In this document: positions 45,704-56,273 of the stretch, in pieces | Position numbering within the stretch: the first letter of the stretch is position 1 | Layout: the number at the start of each line of letters is the position of its first letter | DNA from: Ancylostoma caninum | Lineage: Eukaryota; Nematoda; Chromadorea; Rhabditida; Ancylostomatidae | NCBI GenBank assembly: GCA_037903475.1 | Contig: JBAJFG010000002.1 | Location: forward strand, 2,976,001-3,040,000 | Length of the DNA stretch: 64,000 nucleotides | Direction of reading: 5' to 3' | Program-made: the position numbers and the translations under genes | Notes under the pieces: model-generated | What the model was told of the DNA's origin: nothing | The model's input: only the letters and a program-made list of their open reading frames with translations | The model's database searches: none

Positions 45704-46757
45704 TTGGGAATATCAATCAAATACGGAATTGGAATACAAAGGAAATTCAAAGAAGAAATTTACGAAGAATTGAACAAGAATTTATATGTAGATAATGTTT
45801 TGATGACGGACACCTCTACAGACTTCTTGTCCAAGAAATATCTGGCTTGTAAGAAAATATTCAGAAAATATTTCCATGAACTTGAGGCAGTTCACGACAA
45901 ATGACGCGAACTGTAACCAGATGATCGACCCAAAAGACCTTACAAATGGTAACAATATAAAAATCCTCGGGATACCGTCGAACCCTGGGGAAGACACGTT
46001 GCTAATTAGATGTAAAATGCAATACGATAGTGAACCAACAAAATGATAGATTCTTCAAGCTGTCCACTCCACCTTTGACCCATTGGGCTACCTTACTCCC
46101 TTGCTGCTACAAGCGAAAATATTTTTGCAAGACCTATGGAAGTTAGAATATTCATGGGATGACCCCTTGTCTCCAAAAGACAGCTCCACATGGCGCACGA
46201 TATGCGACAACACGGCAGGGTATGTAGCAACATTCCCCCGCTCGATCGCTTCTTCTGATGGAGATGATCGATATGAATTGCATACCTTTGTCGACGCGTC
46301 AATACGGTCTTATGCAGCAGTCGTTAACTTGCGATCAGTTGATAAACATGGGTCTATCGAACACTATTGATGGCAAGACACCGCCTCGTACCAATAAAGG
46401 AAAAAGATAAACCTCTCACGATCCCACGTTTGGAATTGTTGGCTCTCCTTATTGGAATGCGTCTAACAAGTTTTACGTTGAGGGAATTGTCACGAACAAT
46501 TGGTGAAATTCGAATTTATAGTGACTCACAGGTCGCTTTGCATTGGGTATGCTCGGAGGAAAAGGGTGGAATTTTCGTAGAAAATCGCTGCAGAGAAATC
46601 CGGGAAACGCTGCAGAAATAGAACGACGAACAAAAAACCAAAAAAAAAACAGGCGGCATGTGAAGAAGCGAACGGACCAAGAAACCCACGCCATCGCAAC
46701 GAAAACGAGCTCTTTGTCGACTTGGTGCTGCCAGAGCACGAAGTTCTGACGACGCGA

Positions 46758-47225
46758 ATGGAGCGTATCCTTATGGAGATCGCGGCTCGTCTACAGACAA
46801 TAGGCGCCAGGCTCACTCACAACATGGAACTGACGAGCTCTTGCGCCAATCACATAGCAGTACTGGATCGAAGAATCATGGAAGAAAAAATGGGAAGTGC
46901 AAAATTCGGCGACGGCGTTCACCCGATGCAAGGTGAAGGGCCGGTGAAACCTGCGGATTCCAATCAGCTAAGTGGCAGAGGGAACTGTAACAACCCTTTC
47001 TGCATTTTCTGCTCGGGAAATCATTGGGCCACACACTGCCGCAGATATGATACCATTCAGGCGCGTTGCATTAGAGCGCGAGAGTTAGGTAAATGTGAGC
47101 GCTGTTTGAAAAACGACGATTATCCGGTAACATCATGTCCATCAAAATCGTCATGTTACTATTGCGAACGGGCGGGAAGGACTAAGGAAATGGAGCGCCA
47201 CCATAGCGCCTTCTGCCCGTTCTAA
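46758..47225 (+). CDS. Gag-only zinc-knuckle protein (155 aa from first Met)
   Basis: The frame is open from about 46615 and ends at TAA 47223. First in-frame Met is at 46758. The N-terminal half is helical and coiled-coil-like (MERILMEIAARLQTIGARL). The C-terminal half has CIFCSGNHWATHC, CERCLKNDDYPVTSC, and a last cluster CX2C-x12-HHX3C. It then stops, with no protease. The same order, including HHSAFC near the end, closes the BEL-2 gag. An AATAAAG lies near 47391. It could be the 3' part of another gag-only BEL-like element joined to BEL-3 at an A-rich junction, or a captured gag gene. The open frame among broken neighbours is notable. Confidence 0.6.
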   Translation: MERILMEIAARLQTIGARLTHNMELTSSCANHIAVLDRRIMEEKMGSAKFGDGVHPMQGEGPVKPADSNQLSGRGNCNNPFCIFCSGNHWATHCRRYDTIQARCIRARELGKCERCLKNDDYPVTSCPSKSSCYYCERAGRTKEMERHHSAFCPF

Positions 47226-48343
47226 TACGACATGGACTGAAGGGAAATGCACTGAGTGGTTATAGGTAAAAACCAAGGGAACAGAAAATGCAGAATGTGA
47301 TATTGTTGTGAAAGTTGTCTGTTGTGAAGATCATCCGTAATTATTTTGAATGCTTGAAATGAAAATGAAATGAAAATACTCTTAATAAAGTCTTAATGAA
47401 ATCTGGTGTTGCTTTCTCGCCAATCATTAGACATCAGCATTAGAAAGCTAGTTGCTCTTGTGAGCTTCAAGTTTGGTTTTAAAAACAAAAAGACTTGAGT
47501 GTTATGAAAAAAATATGAAAAAAGGCGCAATATGTAATATGGGGAAATGTCCTTCCTGTTCACGTCAACTCCGTAAGAACGACAGCCGGCTCCACATCAC
47601 CTCCGCACAAAAACCAATCTGCTCTACATCCCCTCGACACAGAATCAACCTGCTCGACGCCAAATGGTTCTATAACGGTCGTCTCTCAAAAACTACTCCA
47701 TCTCACTTGCTTCCACGATAACATTTGAATAACAACATCATAAGAGAGAATAGCATATATTAGTCTAACCTGTAGATGTGTTGAATTCATAGTTGTGCAT
47801 CTTTCAATATTTATGTTTGTACTTTACAATTATCTATGTCGAATTTGGAAAGGGAAGTGCACGTTTCAAATGAAAAGACTATAAACCCACTTTCCGATGC
47901 AATGATACATCCCCCGTTTGTTGCCACCGCACTTCTTAAATGCCCATGGACTTATCATGGCTAGTCATCCTCAACTCTGCGCGAGGATAGCCTTCATATG
48001 AATCTAGTAGCTGTCAACTATTTGCTGTAACCGACACAGTGTACATAGGAACTCTAAGTAATTCAAGTTGAGATTGTTATTGGAATACTCCAACAGACAA
48101 GGATCTGCTTCGACTTCTAGGAAAAAGTAGAGGAGGTCGCTTGAGAAACAATTGATTGTGCGGAAGAGAGTGAGGAGTGAGAAGCAAATCATACCTATGA
48201 CAAAGTAAGCACGAATTTGAGCTGCAGTAGTCTTGTAAAGAAAGTGAACTCGCTGTGCAAGGCTAGTATCATTTTTATCACTTTGGGATGCTTACGAACA
48301 TCTTTCTCTGAGTCACGTTTTCCTGCCATTTGAGCGCCGGCGC
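47226..48343. other. 3' region of the gag-only unit and unassigned sequence
   Basis: An AATAAAG near 47391 may end the gag-only transcript. The rest shows only short frames without recognisable features. Confidence 0.4.
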
Positions 48344-49512
48344 ACCGTATCCTGACGTTTCTCATACGTGGAGCGCATTGCACCCCTCCTCTATCGGTGG
48401 ATCCTCTCCCCAGCGTTTTCCACACTATAGGGCGCCAGCACATCTTTCATCCTTCGCTGGACCCATATCATGGAGTTCTTCCATCTACTGGGCCACAGCA
48501 GAACCACCATTCTCAATTGGCGGAAACGCATTCTAGTGTTTTCCCAGCTAATGGGCTGTATTCGAGCAATCCTCCATCTGCAGACCCGTATCCGAGCACC
48601 TTTTCCGAATTACAGGGCGCAAGCGCTCCTTTCTCCGTCAGTGAATCTACACCTTGGCGTTTTCCACATTATTCGGCCAAAGCAGTGGACCAAAATTCTG
48701 GCGTTCCTCACACATCGGCCACAGCCGACATTTTCTTCATATGTGAATCCGTATCTCGAAGTTGTTCACAATACAACCTCCTCCATCCGTGAACAAGCAT
48801 CTTCTTGCTCCTCACAATTGGGTAAAAGCGAACGTCTCCTCCATCTGTATAACCGCTTTCTGGCATTCTCACATTTTTAGCGGATAGCAGGCCCATATTC
48901 TGGCGTTCCTCGCACCTGGGGCACAGCGGACCCCTCATATACCAGCGAGCTCGTGTCTTGGCGTTCGCCACATTTTTAGACCACAGCGCACCCTCTCCTC
49001 CATCCACGAACCCGTATCCTGGAGCTTCCAGGCCACAGCAGACCCATCCCCCTTTGTTAGACCCGAACGTTGGTGTTCCTTTAACTCTCAGGCCACAGCA
49101 GACCCATCCTCAATTCGTTGGACCAGAATGCTGGTGTTCCTCACACCTGGCCACAGCGGACTCCTATTCCATCGACATAACTGTGTCCTGTCATTCCCCC
49201 AATTTTTGGCCACAGCAGACCAATCGTCCATCGGTGAACCCGCATTCTGGCATTCCTCAGACCTGGGCCACATTGGATGCCCTTCTCCGTCCATTAACAC
49301 TATCTTGTCGCTCCTCACACTCGGGCCACAGCGGACCCCTATTCCATCAACATAACCGTGTCCTGTCATTCCCCCACTTTTTGGCCACAGCGGACCAATC
49401 GTCCATCGGTGGATCCGTATTCTGGCATTCTTCACACCTGGGCCACGTCGGACCCCTCCTCCATACGCGAACCCATGTCCTGACTTTTCCAGCAGAGCCA
49501 CAGTGAACCCCT
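48344..49512 (+). repeat. Degenerate minisatellite, about 59-bp period, about 20 copies
   Basis: Units approximate GGCCACAGCGGACCCATCCT, then CCATCGGTGGACCCGTATCC, then TGGCGTTCCTCACACCTG. GGCCAC recurs at 49266, 49323, 49383 and 49441. The 5' end carries a GCGCCGGCGCAC variant. Open frames across it on both strands are by-products. An inverted relative lies at 51890-52200. Confidence 0.8.
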
Positions 49513-50220
49513 ACTCCATCAGCATAACAGTATTCACTGTCACTATTTGCCCCTGCACACCTATCGTCCGTGTGTCCTAATCCTTTGTAAATCTCGAGAA
49601 CAAGGAAGTTAGGAGTTATCCAGAAAATTTGAATAATTACATACTTGGTCACAGGAAGTGTCACAATCACCTATAATGATGTACTTTTTCGATGCATGTG
49701 AGTGTACAACTGGAATCTCTCCCGTGGCTGCAGAATCGCTCAGAGTTTTCGGACGGATGCTAAGACGACAACGTGCGGCATGTGGGAAGTGCGACGGATA
49801 ACACCGCTACACTGGGCCTGGAGAGCTCTCACGCCGCACACGGATCTCACCCATGCTCATCTGCAGTGCAACAGCTGATTTTGAGTAAAGAGCAGTGGGT
49901 ATCCTGTCCCGTGTATTGTGCTGCCTTAAAGCCTTGCGAGCTCTGTGTCATCCTCTGGCTGAGAGACCGCCAGCGTAGGACAGCCAATGTGCAAGGATTT
50001 CGAAACTGCAGGTTCTGCGAGGATCTAGTCTCACCTCGCTCCATAAATCGGTTGTTCGTATGACGTCTGCGCATCTCTCCCTCCACTATTGTCTATGCAC
50101 TGCACTGCACAAAAGATTTCGCAAGACTCTCGTGGTCTGACGCCAGAAAAATCTGGACCCTTACCAGTCTTTATATGGGAGGATCCGCATGAGCACATTT
50201 TCATCTTCAGTTTCAGCATG
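49513..50220. other. Unassigned sequence between minisatellite and LINE-C
   Basis: No gene or repeat was recognised. The open stretch 49773-50063 has no family features. Confidence 0.35.
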
Positions 50221-50991
50221 ACGATGTTCCTCATCATTGGAAGCATGGTTTTGTTACTCCCATACCCAAGAAGGGTCGTTTTTGCTTAGCGTCCAATTAT
50301 CGCCCGACAAGCATCACTTCCGTTTTTGCAAGGACTTTTGGAGAAATTCTTAAATCTGCGATTCTTAAATATGTAGAGACTAACAGGATCATTCCAGAAG
50401 AGCAGTTTGGTTTTAGGGCCGGAAGGTCTACAGAGACAATGTTATCAACTCTAGAAGATTGGACAGGGACATTAGATCAGGGGAATAACACTGATGTTGT
50501 TTACTACGATTCCGCAGAAGCTTTTGACAAGGTACCATTAGCTGAACTCATTTACAAACTTGGAAGTTTTGGTTTGCATCCTAGATTAATCAAATGGATT
50601 GAAGATTTCATATCAGGCAGACCCTTCCAGGTTAAAGTTAATCAGAGTTTTTTTTCTGCATACATCTGGTAACGACTGACCGCATGGAGGAGCGCTATCC
50701 CCTATCCTTTTTATTATATACACTCGTGAGATCTCCAGCCTGATCAGCCGTTACGATATCTCGCGTAAGATGTTCGCTGATGTTATTAAAATATACAAGA
50801 ATATATCAAGTAGTACTGACAATGTCGCTCTACAACTAGCAATTACTGCTATTGACAACTGGTCAGTTAAGTGGGAGCTCCCTCTATCCATCGGGGAAAC
50901 CAAATTGTTTTATCTCGGTAGATCCAATTCTAAAGACACCTACTACCTCAATGACATTGAACTGAACAGCACAGATACCATTTGCGACTTA
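50221..50991 (+). pseudogene. LINE-C reverse transcriptase, first part
   Basis: Shows the CR1/Jockey order: HWKHGFVTPIPKKGR, ANYRPTSITSVFARTF, EEQFGFRAGRSTETM, YYDSAEAFDKVP (normally D-x-SKAFD), LIKWIEDFISGRPFQVKV, and after a shift FADVIKIYKN (catalytic FADD reads FADV) and NWSVKWELPLS. Stops at 50670 and elsewhere make it inactive. It is probably the continuation of the LINE cut at 39132. It is interrupted at 50992. Confidence 0.75.
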
Positions 50992-51889
50992 TAAGGGAAG
51001 TGCACGAGGCCAACTCGGGGATCGAAATGAACGATCCACTTACAGAAGCATTGTCTAAGATGATGTTGATGTATACATATAATTTCTGCCCAATGGATGC
51101 GATCAGAAGAGTGCGCCAAAAATTTCTATAGTACACTGCCATAGGATTCCATGTAGAGCTGGGATTTATGAAACTTTGACCACTCAAAGCAACTGTAATT
51201 ACCTTGATTACCTTTCTCAGGACCATGGATTGTATAAAGACCCCCTTTCGAATAACTTGGGCCCGTAGTAAAGTGTCATGGAGAGTGAGAAGAACTAAGT
51301 GAGATGAACTCCAAAACTCATCACCACGCCTCAGGCGATGATTGCATGCCAGCTCACATCCACGAAGTATGTATGGGATAGCAGGTCATTGCCACCCACG
51401 TCACTGCTATAGCACGCATATGGCAACAGAGGAGATCATCTCCCTGTTAGGAGCTGATCGCCTTGCTGTAAAAATAGTGCGAGAGGTGAGTAGACGTAGA
51501 ATTAGCAATCTCGACCGGCCTAAGTTCGCATATGCGTGGGTTTGAATTTCCCCAGCGCAAGTCTCTTTGCAATTTTGAATTTAAGGTTTTTTCAAACTTA
51601 TTTCGAGTAACTTACCTCTTCTTAACTGGCAGTTCATGTGCGTGTATGTGTATGTGCACGAGAATCAGCCATCAAAAACGGAAAATTCCTACAGATTGTT
51701 CTCAGCGCGTCGAGTTATGTACGGAAATGTGGCAAATTTTGTTTTTTACCCTGATTCAATGGGGTTTCGGGCCATTTTTGTCATGTTCAGACACGTTAAT
51801 GGACGGCAGTTGTTTTCACCACGGTCGGAATGAATGAGATAAGCTTATGATCACAGGACCATATAAAAGGAAAGAGACTGGTGGCATGC

Positions 51890-52200
51890 CTTTATAACGA
51901 GGACGAGGAACCAGGCGGGCGAGGAGTGACAAGGATAAAGGTTGCTGCAGCACTGATGGAGCAGAATATGAAACGGGCCTATACCTATGTAAGAGGTGCG
52001 CCGGCACCCGATAGGGGGAGAGTTGTCACTGAACGGATGAACAGCTGTGAGAGTAATGCGCCGGCGCCTGTAGTTGAGAAAACGCCTCGGGACGGGTCCA
52101 ACGATGTGATAAGGGTGCGCCGGCATCCAAAATAGAGGAAACGCCTGGGGACGGGTCCAACGCTGATATACAAGATGGAAAGACGTCACCCGAGTGTTGA
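51890..52200 (-). repeat. Minisatellite related to 48344-49512, inverted
   Basis: The minus strand repeats GTTGGACCCGTCCCCAGGCG with TTTTC and GCGCCGGCGCA variants at about 62-bp spacing (for example near 52165, 52102 and 52060). These words match the start of the array at 48344 on the plus strand. Confidence 0.65.
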
Positions 52201-52683
52201 ACAGGGCACATCGGAGCCAGAAAGCACGAAAGTACAAAAAAGGGGGTTTTTATAAACGCGGAGTGCCCGGCGTGGTGTGAGGATGACCACATTACAACGC
52301 GAGCGAAGCGAGCACGAAAAAAAGCCTGAGAGCCTGAGAGTCTGGCGTGAGCCGATCAGGCTGGTTTCTAATGATCAGAACATATTAGATTTGTGCACCA
52401 CTGCAGGAACTCCTGCATAAACCTCGTCCAATTCGTTACTCAACTCGGCCACCTCACCGGGGCTGCCATGCTTGGAGATAGGACTCATGCTCGCGTAACC
52501 AGACGGAACCAGGTCATTCAATAATGCGTCTGCAAACGTTCGGCAGTCCATAGGACAGCTAATTTCGGCAACCTCGGTCAGTTTGCATGGCCAGAGTTCC
52601 ATTGATGCAAGCCAGTACTCCACTGACAGACCACTAGAAAAATTGGCACTATTCAACAATCATAGACCTAAACCCTTTGAAAA

Positions 52684-52914
52684 AATTTTGACTGAAACTT
52701 TGCTTACGGTGGTTATTTGAGGTGCTGAACACGAATATCGCATCCATTTTACACCGTAACGCCATTTTGGAAGGTCACGGCAGGTGCACGGCAGCATGTT
52801 GCGGTACCACACCTACCGTAACCCTACAAAAATAGCGTTACGGTACAAAACGGATACCTTGTTCGTATCCAGCACCTCAAGTAACCAACATATGCAAAGT
52901 TTCAGTCAACAAAA
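52684..52914. repeat. Foldback repeat, arms about 115 bp
   Basis: TTTGACTGAAACTTTGC...GGTGCTGAACACGAATAT...ACCGTAACG on the left returns inverted on the right (CGTTACGGT...GTTCGTATCCAGCACC...GCAAAGTTTCAGTCAA). Related copies lie near 54200, 54375, 56395 and 57440. Confidence 0.75.
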
Positions 52915-53076
52915 CTTTTTTTAAAAGCTTGGGCGCGTGGAAGATGAATGACGCCAGAAAGTCTTTGGCGCGCTATCCTGGGCGCATTAGAACTATTGGG
53001 CAAGAATGATGTACATACATTAACATCGATTTAGACAATTTCACCAAAAATGAATATTTCGTTTCGATTCCGGTAG

Positions 53077-53141
53077 AGTAAGACCTAACAAGGGATGTGC
53101 ACGAGGGCTAGCCTCGTGCACTTCCCTTGTTAGGTCTTACT
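53077..53141. repeat. 65-bp near-perfect hairpin spanning an insertion junction
   Basis: Arms 53077-53106 and 53112-53141 match at 29 of 30 positions around GCTAG. The right arm includes both the end of the TTA-flanked insertion and LINE-C flanking sequence (TTAGGTCTTACT), so the left arm is an inverted copy of the junction itself. Confidence 0.85.
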
Positions 53142-53893
53142 TTGGATACAAACCTCAGCTTTGGTGAACGTGTAAAATTATAGCAAAGAAAGCCAACAAA
53201 ATTTTGCACAGTATTTTCAAATCCTCATGTACAAATTGAGCTAACCACTTTTTACTGGCCTTTAAATCTTACGTGCGACCTATTCTGGAACATGGTACTA
53301 CTGTGTTCAACCCCAAATCCAAAAGCGTCATAATGAGACTTCAAGCCGTTCAAAACACTTTTACTAGAAAGCTCTGGATAATATACATGGGTATAACTAT
53401 GCCAACATTCCGTCGGCTTCTATTCGGAACCAAGCTTTCAAAATTCCTCCTCTAGCTACTCGAAAAATCACGTATGATCTTGTCATGGTCTACAAAATAA
53501 GAATTGCCTTCTGATATATAAGTTTTATAGATTATCCCCTTCTTGAACAAGAGGTGACCCATTAAAAATAGAAATAATAAAAATAGTATTTCCCGCACCG
53601 AAAAACAGCTCACGATCCAACTTTTCTACGCAGAGAGCTTGTTGGATTTTTTCTGAAATTCTCGAAGAAATTCATCCTGTCATGTTCACTAGGGCAGAAC
53701 TAAGAGACAGAAAGATAAGTATCTGAATGTCTCTGCTTATTGATTTGTCGTATGCATACATGTTTTCTGCTTATGACGTACATGCATTGTACATCACTGC
53801 ATCACTTCCGACTGTACTTGCACTTTTATTCTTAAGAGGGTATCTGTAAATTAGCGTGGTATATCCATGTGCGAATAAATAAATAAATATCCC
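53130..53893 (+). pseudogene. LINE-C 3' part and tail
   Basis: Continues the reverse transcriptase C-terminal domain (LDTNLSFGERV, SYVRPILEHGTTVFNPKSK, LQAVQNTFTRKLW) with stops. It ends in a 3' UTR and an (AAAT)n tail at 53873-53889, typical of a LINE end. Confidence 0.7.
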
Positions 53894-54189
53894 TAAGCTT
53901 TCACACAGTCGTAGTTGAAGGCGCTGATTTTGCACGTAGGCGTCGAGTTTATTGATTTGATCCACATTTCTCCAGATCTTTCACAGATCAATAAAATACG
54001 TGCTGTTATTCTAACAAAGGAGGGACACCAGATGTCTGAGGCAGTTCAGAATGGAATGTACCCTATAATGTGAAGTTGACCATGCTGATCTTGATTATGT
54101 TCTCCGTTGGTGCTCAGTACTAGTGCGAAAAAAGTTATAATTTTGTCTGCGCAGTATATTCAAACGTACAGTTTCTCCGTCCACCTCCC

Positions 54190-54605
54190 GTAAACCCCCG
54201 AAATAGGCGTTGTTGTGAGAAATGGATACAGAATTCAGCAGCCCAAGTGAATTCTTATGCAAAATTTCAGCAAAAAAAAGCAAAAATTACGGTTGAGTAA
54301 TTACACCTTGATCATTTACTACTGCTACCACTCACGAGGAAATGATCATCATTGGGTATAGGGTAGTTTAGGGATCTCGCAGAATCCATCCAACTTTTGC
54401 ATAAAGCGGTAATTTCGGGTGCTGATCACGATTATCAGCATCACTTTGTCGAAATTGAACAATTTTATTGGGTTTTCTACAGTAATTGCTGCTGATTCTA
54501 CCGCAAACCTATAAAAATGGAATAACGTCACAAAATGGATATAATATTCGTGTTCAGCACTTCAAATAACCCTATTAGGGAAAATTTCAGCAAAGAAGAA
54601 TTCTT
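54190..54605. repeat. Foldback-type repeats related to 52684-52914
   Basis: ATGGATACAGAATTCAGCAG...GCAAAATTTCAGC at 54217-54272 and a longer foldback at about 54375-54600 (GGTGCTGATCACGATTATCA left; ATTCGTGTTCAGCACTTCAA right) share the consensus of the 52.7-kb repeat. Ends are not exact. Confidence 0.6.
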
Positions 54606-54816
54606 TGAAATTTTGGGTGCACAAGAGCACCATCAACAGTTCCACTGTTAACAAAGTCGGAGTAGCGAGAATCATTCAAAATGATTACAAGCTTTCAGAA
54701 TATCTTATTATAAGTAGAAACACTTATAAAACTGCGTAAAATATAGATATAAAACTACATAGAATATAGATTTTTAGAGGAAAACAGTAGGTGGGATAAA
54801 AATGCAAAAATGGGGA

Positions 54817-54890
54817 TGATTGGGATTGAACCTGATAGGCCGTCCATGAGAACCGAGACACTTACCACTGCACCACACCTCACGTTGGCC
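54817..54890 (-). pseudogene. tRNA-derived sequence (tRNA pseudogene or SINE head)
   Basis: The minus strand has an A box TGGTGCAGTGG and, at normal tRNA spacing, a B box GGTTCAATCCC. The acceptor stem pairs at only about 5 of 7 positions and the T stem at 2 of 5, so a working tRNA is unlikely. No poly(A) or simple tail is obvious. The A box is identical to that in the BEL-1 LTR at 11501-11511. Confidence 0.6.
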
Positions 54891-54990
54891 TGCTAGAAGT
54901 ACTCTATTCTATGAGTAACTCTTCATCACATGAGTTCGGAAAAGCGGGCATAACTCCTTGTGGAGACGAGAGTGCACAGAGATCAATATA

Positions 54991-56271
54991 CAGGGTGGCG
55001 AAAAAATACGTGCGCGTGATATTTGACTTCGTTTTATTCATTGCATGAAGCGTTCGTACATATGTTTTCTTTCCTAAATATTCAACTGTTCCTTATTACT
55101 GGTTTTTAAGGGAAAAAATCGTTTTCCAAGCTATGGCAAAGGTGTTCCCACGTCAAGACGCGATTGCAGGGTTGGCAGAAAGTGGAACGAAGAACTCAGC
55201 AACTTTTTCGAAGCCCCGAATCCCTCTGAGAACTGTCCAGAAGATTGTAAAGCAATGGAAAGAGAAAGGACACGTCCAGCCCAAACCCATAAGTGGACGA
55301 AAATGGACTGTCAACACCCAACGGATGTGTGGGATAATTAAGAAAAGGATTGACCGAAAAGATGACCTGAGTTTGAACCAGATGGCTAAACAGCTCAACA
55401 TTTCTCGCAAAACTCTTCAAATGATAGTGAAAAATAATCCTGTACTTCGAAGTTATCGTCTGCTTAACGGCCAAGTTCTTATCGATCAAGCGAAGCAAAA
55501 TCGGAAGGAAAAATGCAAGAAATTACGGGAACTCTTCACGGTGCGCCGCATTGAGGACGTCCTCTGGTCGGACGAGAAGGTTTTCACCGTTGAAGTTGCT
55601 AAAAACTCTCAGAATCACCGCCAACTTCTTAGCCCGGCTCTTAAGAACAATCGCGAGCGAAAAGTTGCCACAAGAAGTCTTTTTCCTGAAAGCTCAATGG
55701 TTTGGGGCTGCATCAGTGCAATGTGCAAAACTTCTCTGGTTTTTATGGATAAAAAACGTGAAAATTACTGCAAAAGTCTGCCAAGAAAGGATCCTCGAGA
55801 AAGCTGTGGTGCCCTGGAAGCAAGAACATCCCAATTTTATCTACCAACAAGAGTGGCCTCCATCCCATAGAGCCAAAACAACGATCCACTTACTGGAGAC
55901 CGAAATCGGCCCTTTTTTGACGAACGATTTGTGACCCCCTCCAATAGCCCGGATCTGAATCCACTGGACTTTTCGGTCCGGGGCTTTATGGAAGAGCAAC
56001 GTAGGTGTCCAAATTGAAAAACCTTGTGGATTTTCGAAGAGAATTGATCGAAATTTGGAACGATCTCAACGTCAACTACCTGCGCCATACGATCGAATCC
56101 ATGAAGGAACAAATTGATGCCTGCATCAAAGCTGAAGACGGACACTTCGAAAATTCCTTGTAATTATAAAATGTTGTGCCTTGTTGTTGTATAAAAGTAA
56201 TCTCTTCAAATGTTTGTTAGCGAAGAATAAAATTAGAATAGCTATGGCGCACGTATTTTTTCGCCACCCTG
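54991..56271 (+). mobile_element. maT-type (DD37D) mariner transposon, 1281 bp
   Basis: TA at 54989-54990 and 56272-56273 flank 25-bp perfect terminal inverted repeats starting CAGGGTGGCGAAAAAATACG. One transposase gene lies inside (55133-56163). Element length and single gene are normal for mariner-type elements. Ends are intact but the transposase is broken. Confidence 0.93.
55133..56163 (+). pseudogene. Frameshifted maT/mariner transposase
   Basis: The N-terminal part has two helix-turn-helix regions (AIAGLAESGTKN; DLSLNQMAKQLNISRKTLQM). The first catalytic Asp is in WSDEKVFT (near residue 146). An extra A in the A-run near 55750 shifts the frame; the next part has QQEWPPSHRAK, where the second catalytic Asp is Glu. 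A second shift near 55925 precedes SPDLNPLDFSV, with the third Asp about 37-38 residues after the second position, the DD37D spacing of nematode maT elements. The C-terminus reads to TAA 56161-56163. Two shifts plus the changed residue mean it is inactive. Confidence 0.88.
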
Positions 56272-56273
56272 TA

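Larger units (their letters stand above)
39133..46620 (+). mobile_element. BEL-3: decayed BEL/Pao element, 3'-truncated, with Helitron insertion
   Basis: Order: LTR, primer-binding site, 2.3-kb leader, broken gag, protease, reverse transcriptase (split by a Helitron at 44868-45703) and RNase H. It then stops abruptly in an A-rich junction near 46620, before integrase. There is no 3' LTR. Many frameshifts show it is old and inactive. Confidence 0.8.
44288..46621 (+). pseudogene. BEL-3 reverse transcriptase and RNase H, split by Helitron
   Basis: RT N-terminal part at 44288-44707 (IVFDASSRREGELSLND), next part at 44658-44867 in another frame (VEKAFHMIHLQESERDSVRF), then the Helitron. The frame resumes at 45704 with YVDN near 45787. 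RNase H follows from about 46090 (HTFVDASIRSYAAV, IPRLELLALLIGMRL, YSDSQVALHWV). A-rich sequence at 44228-44270 separates protease and RT. No integrase follows. Confidence 0.85.
50992..53129. mobile_element. 2138-bp TTA-flanked insertion in LINE-C
   Basis: Bounded by TTA at 50989-50991 and 53130-53132. Inverted ends share AAGGGAAGTGCACGAGGC, and removing the insertion with one TTA restores the LINE-C frame (DLG-x-T-LDTNLSF). TTA/TWA duplication suggests a PIF/Harbinger-type non-autonomous element. It contains no transposase, but an inverted minisatellite (51890-52200), a foldback repeat (52684-52914) and a junction palindrome (53077-53141). Confidence 0.65.

Noticed and set aside
48330..49506. 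Long serine/proline/histidine-rich open frames on both strands
   Set aside because: They follow the 59-bp minisatellite and exist in several frames and both strands.
54817..54890. Functional tRNA gene
   Set aside because: A and B boxes are present but acceptor and T stems do not pair well enough.
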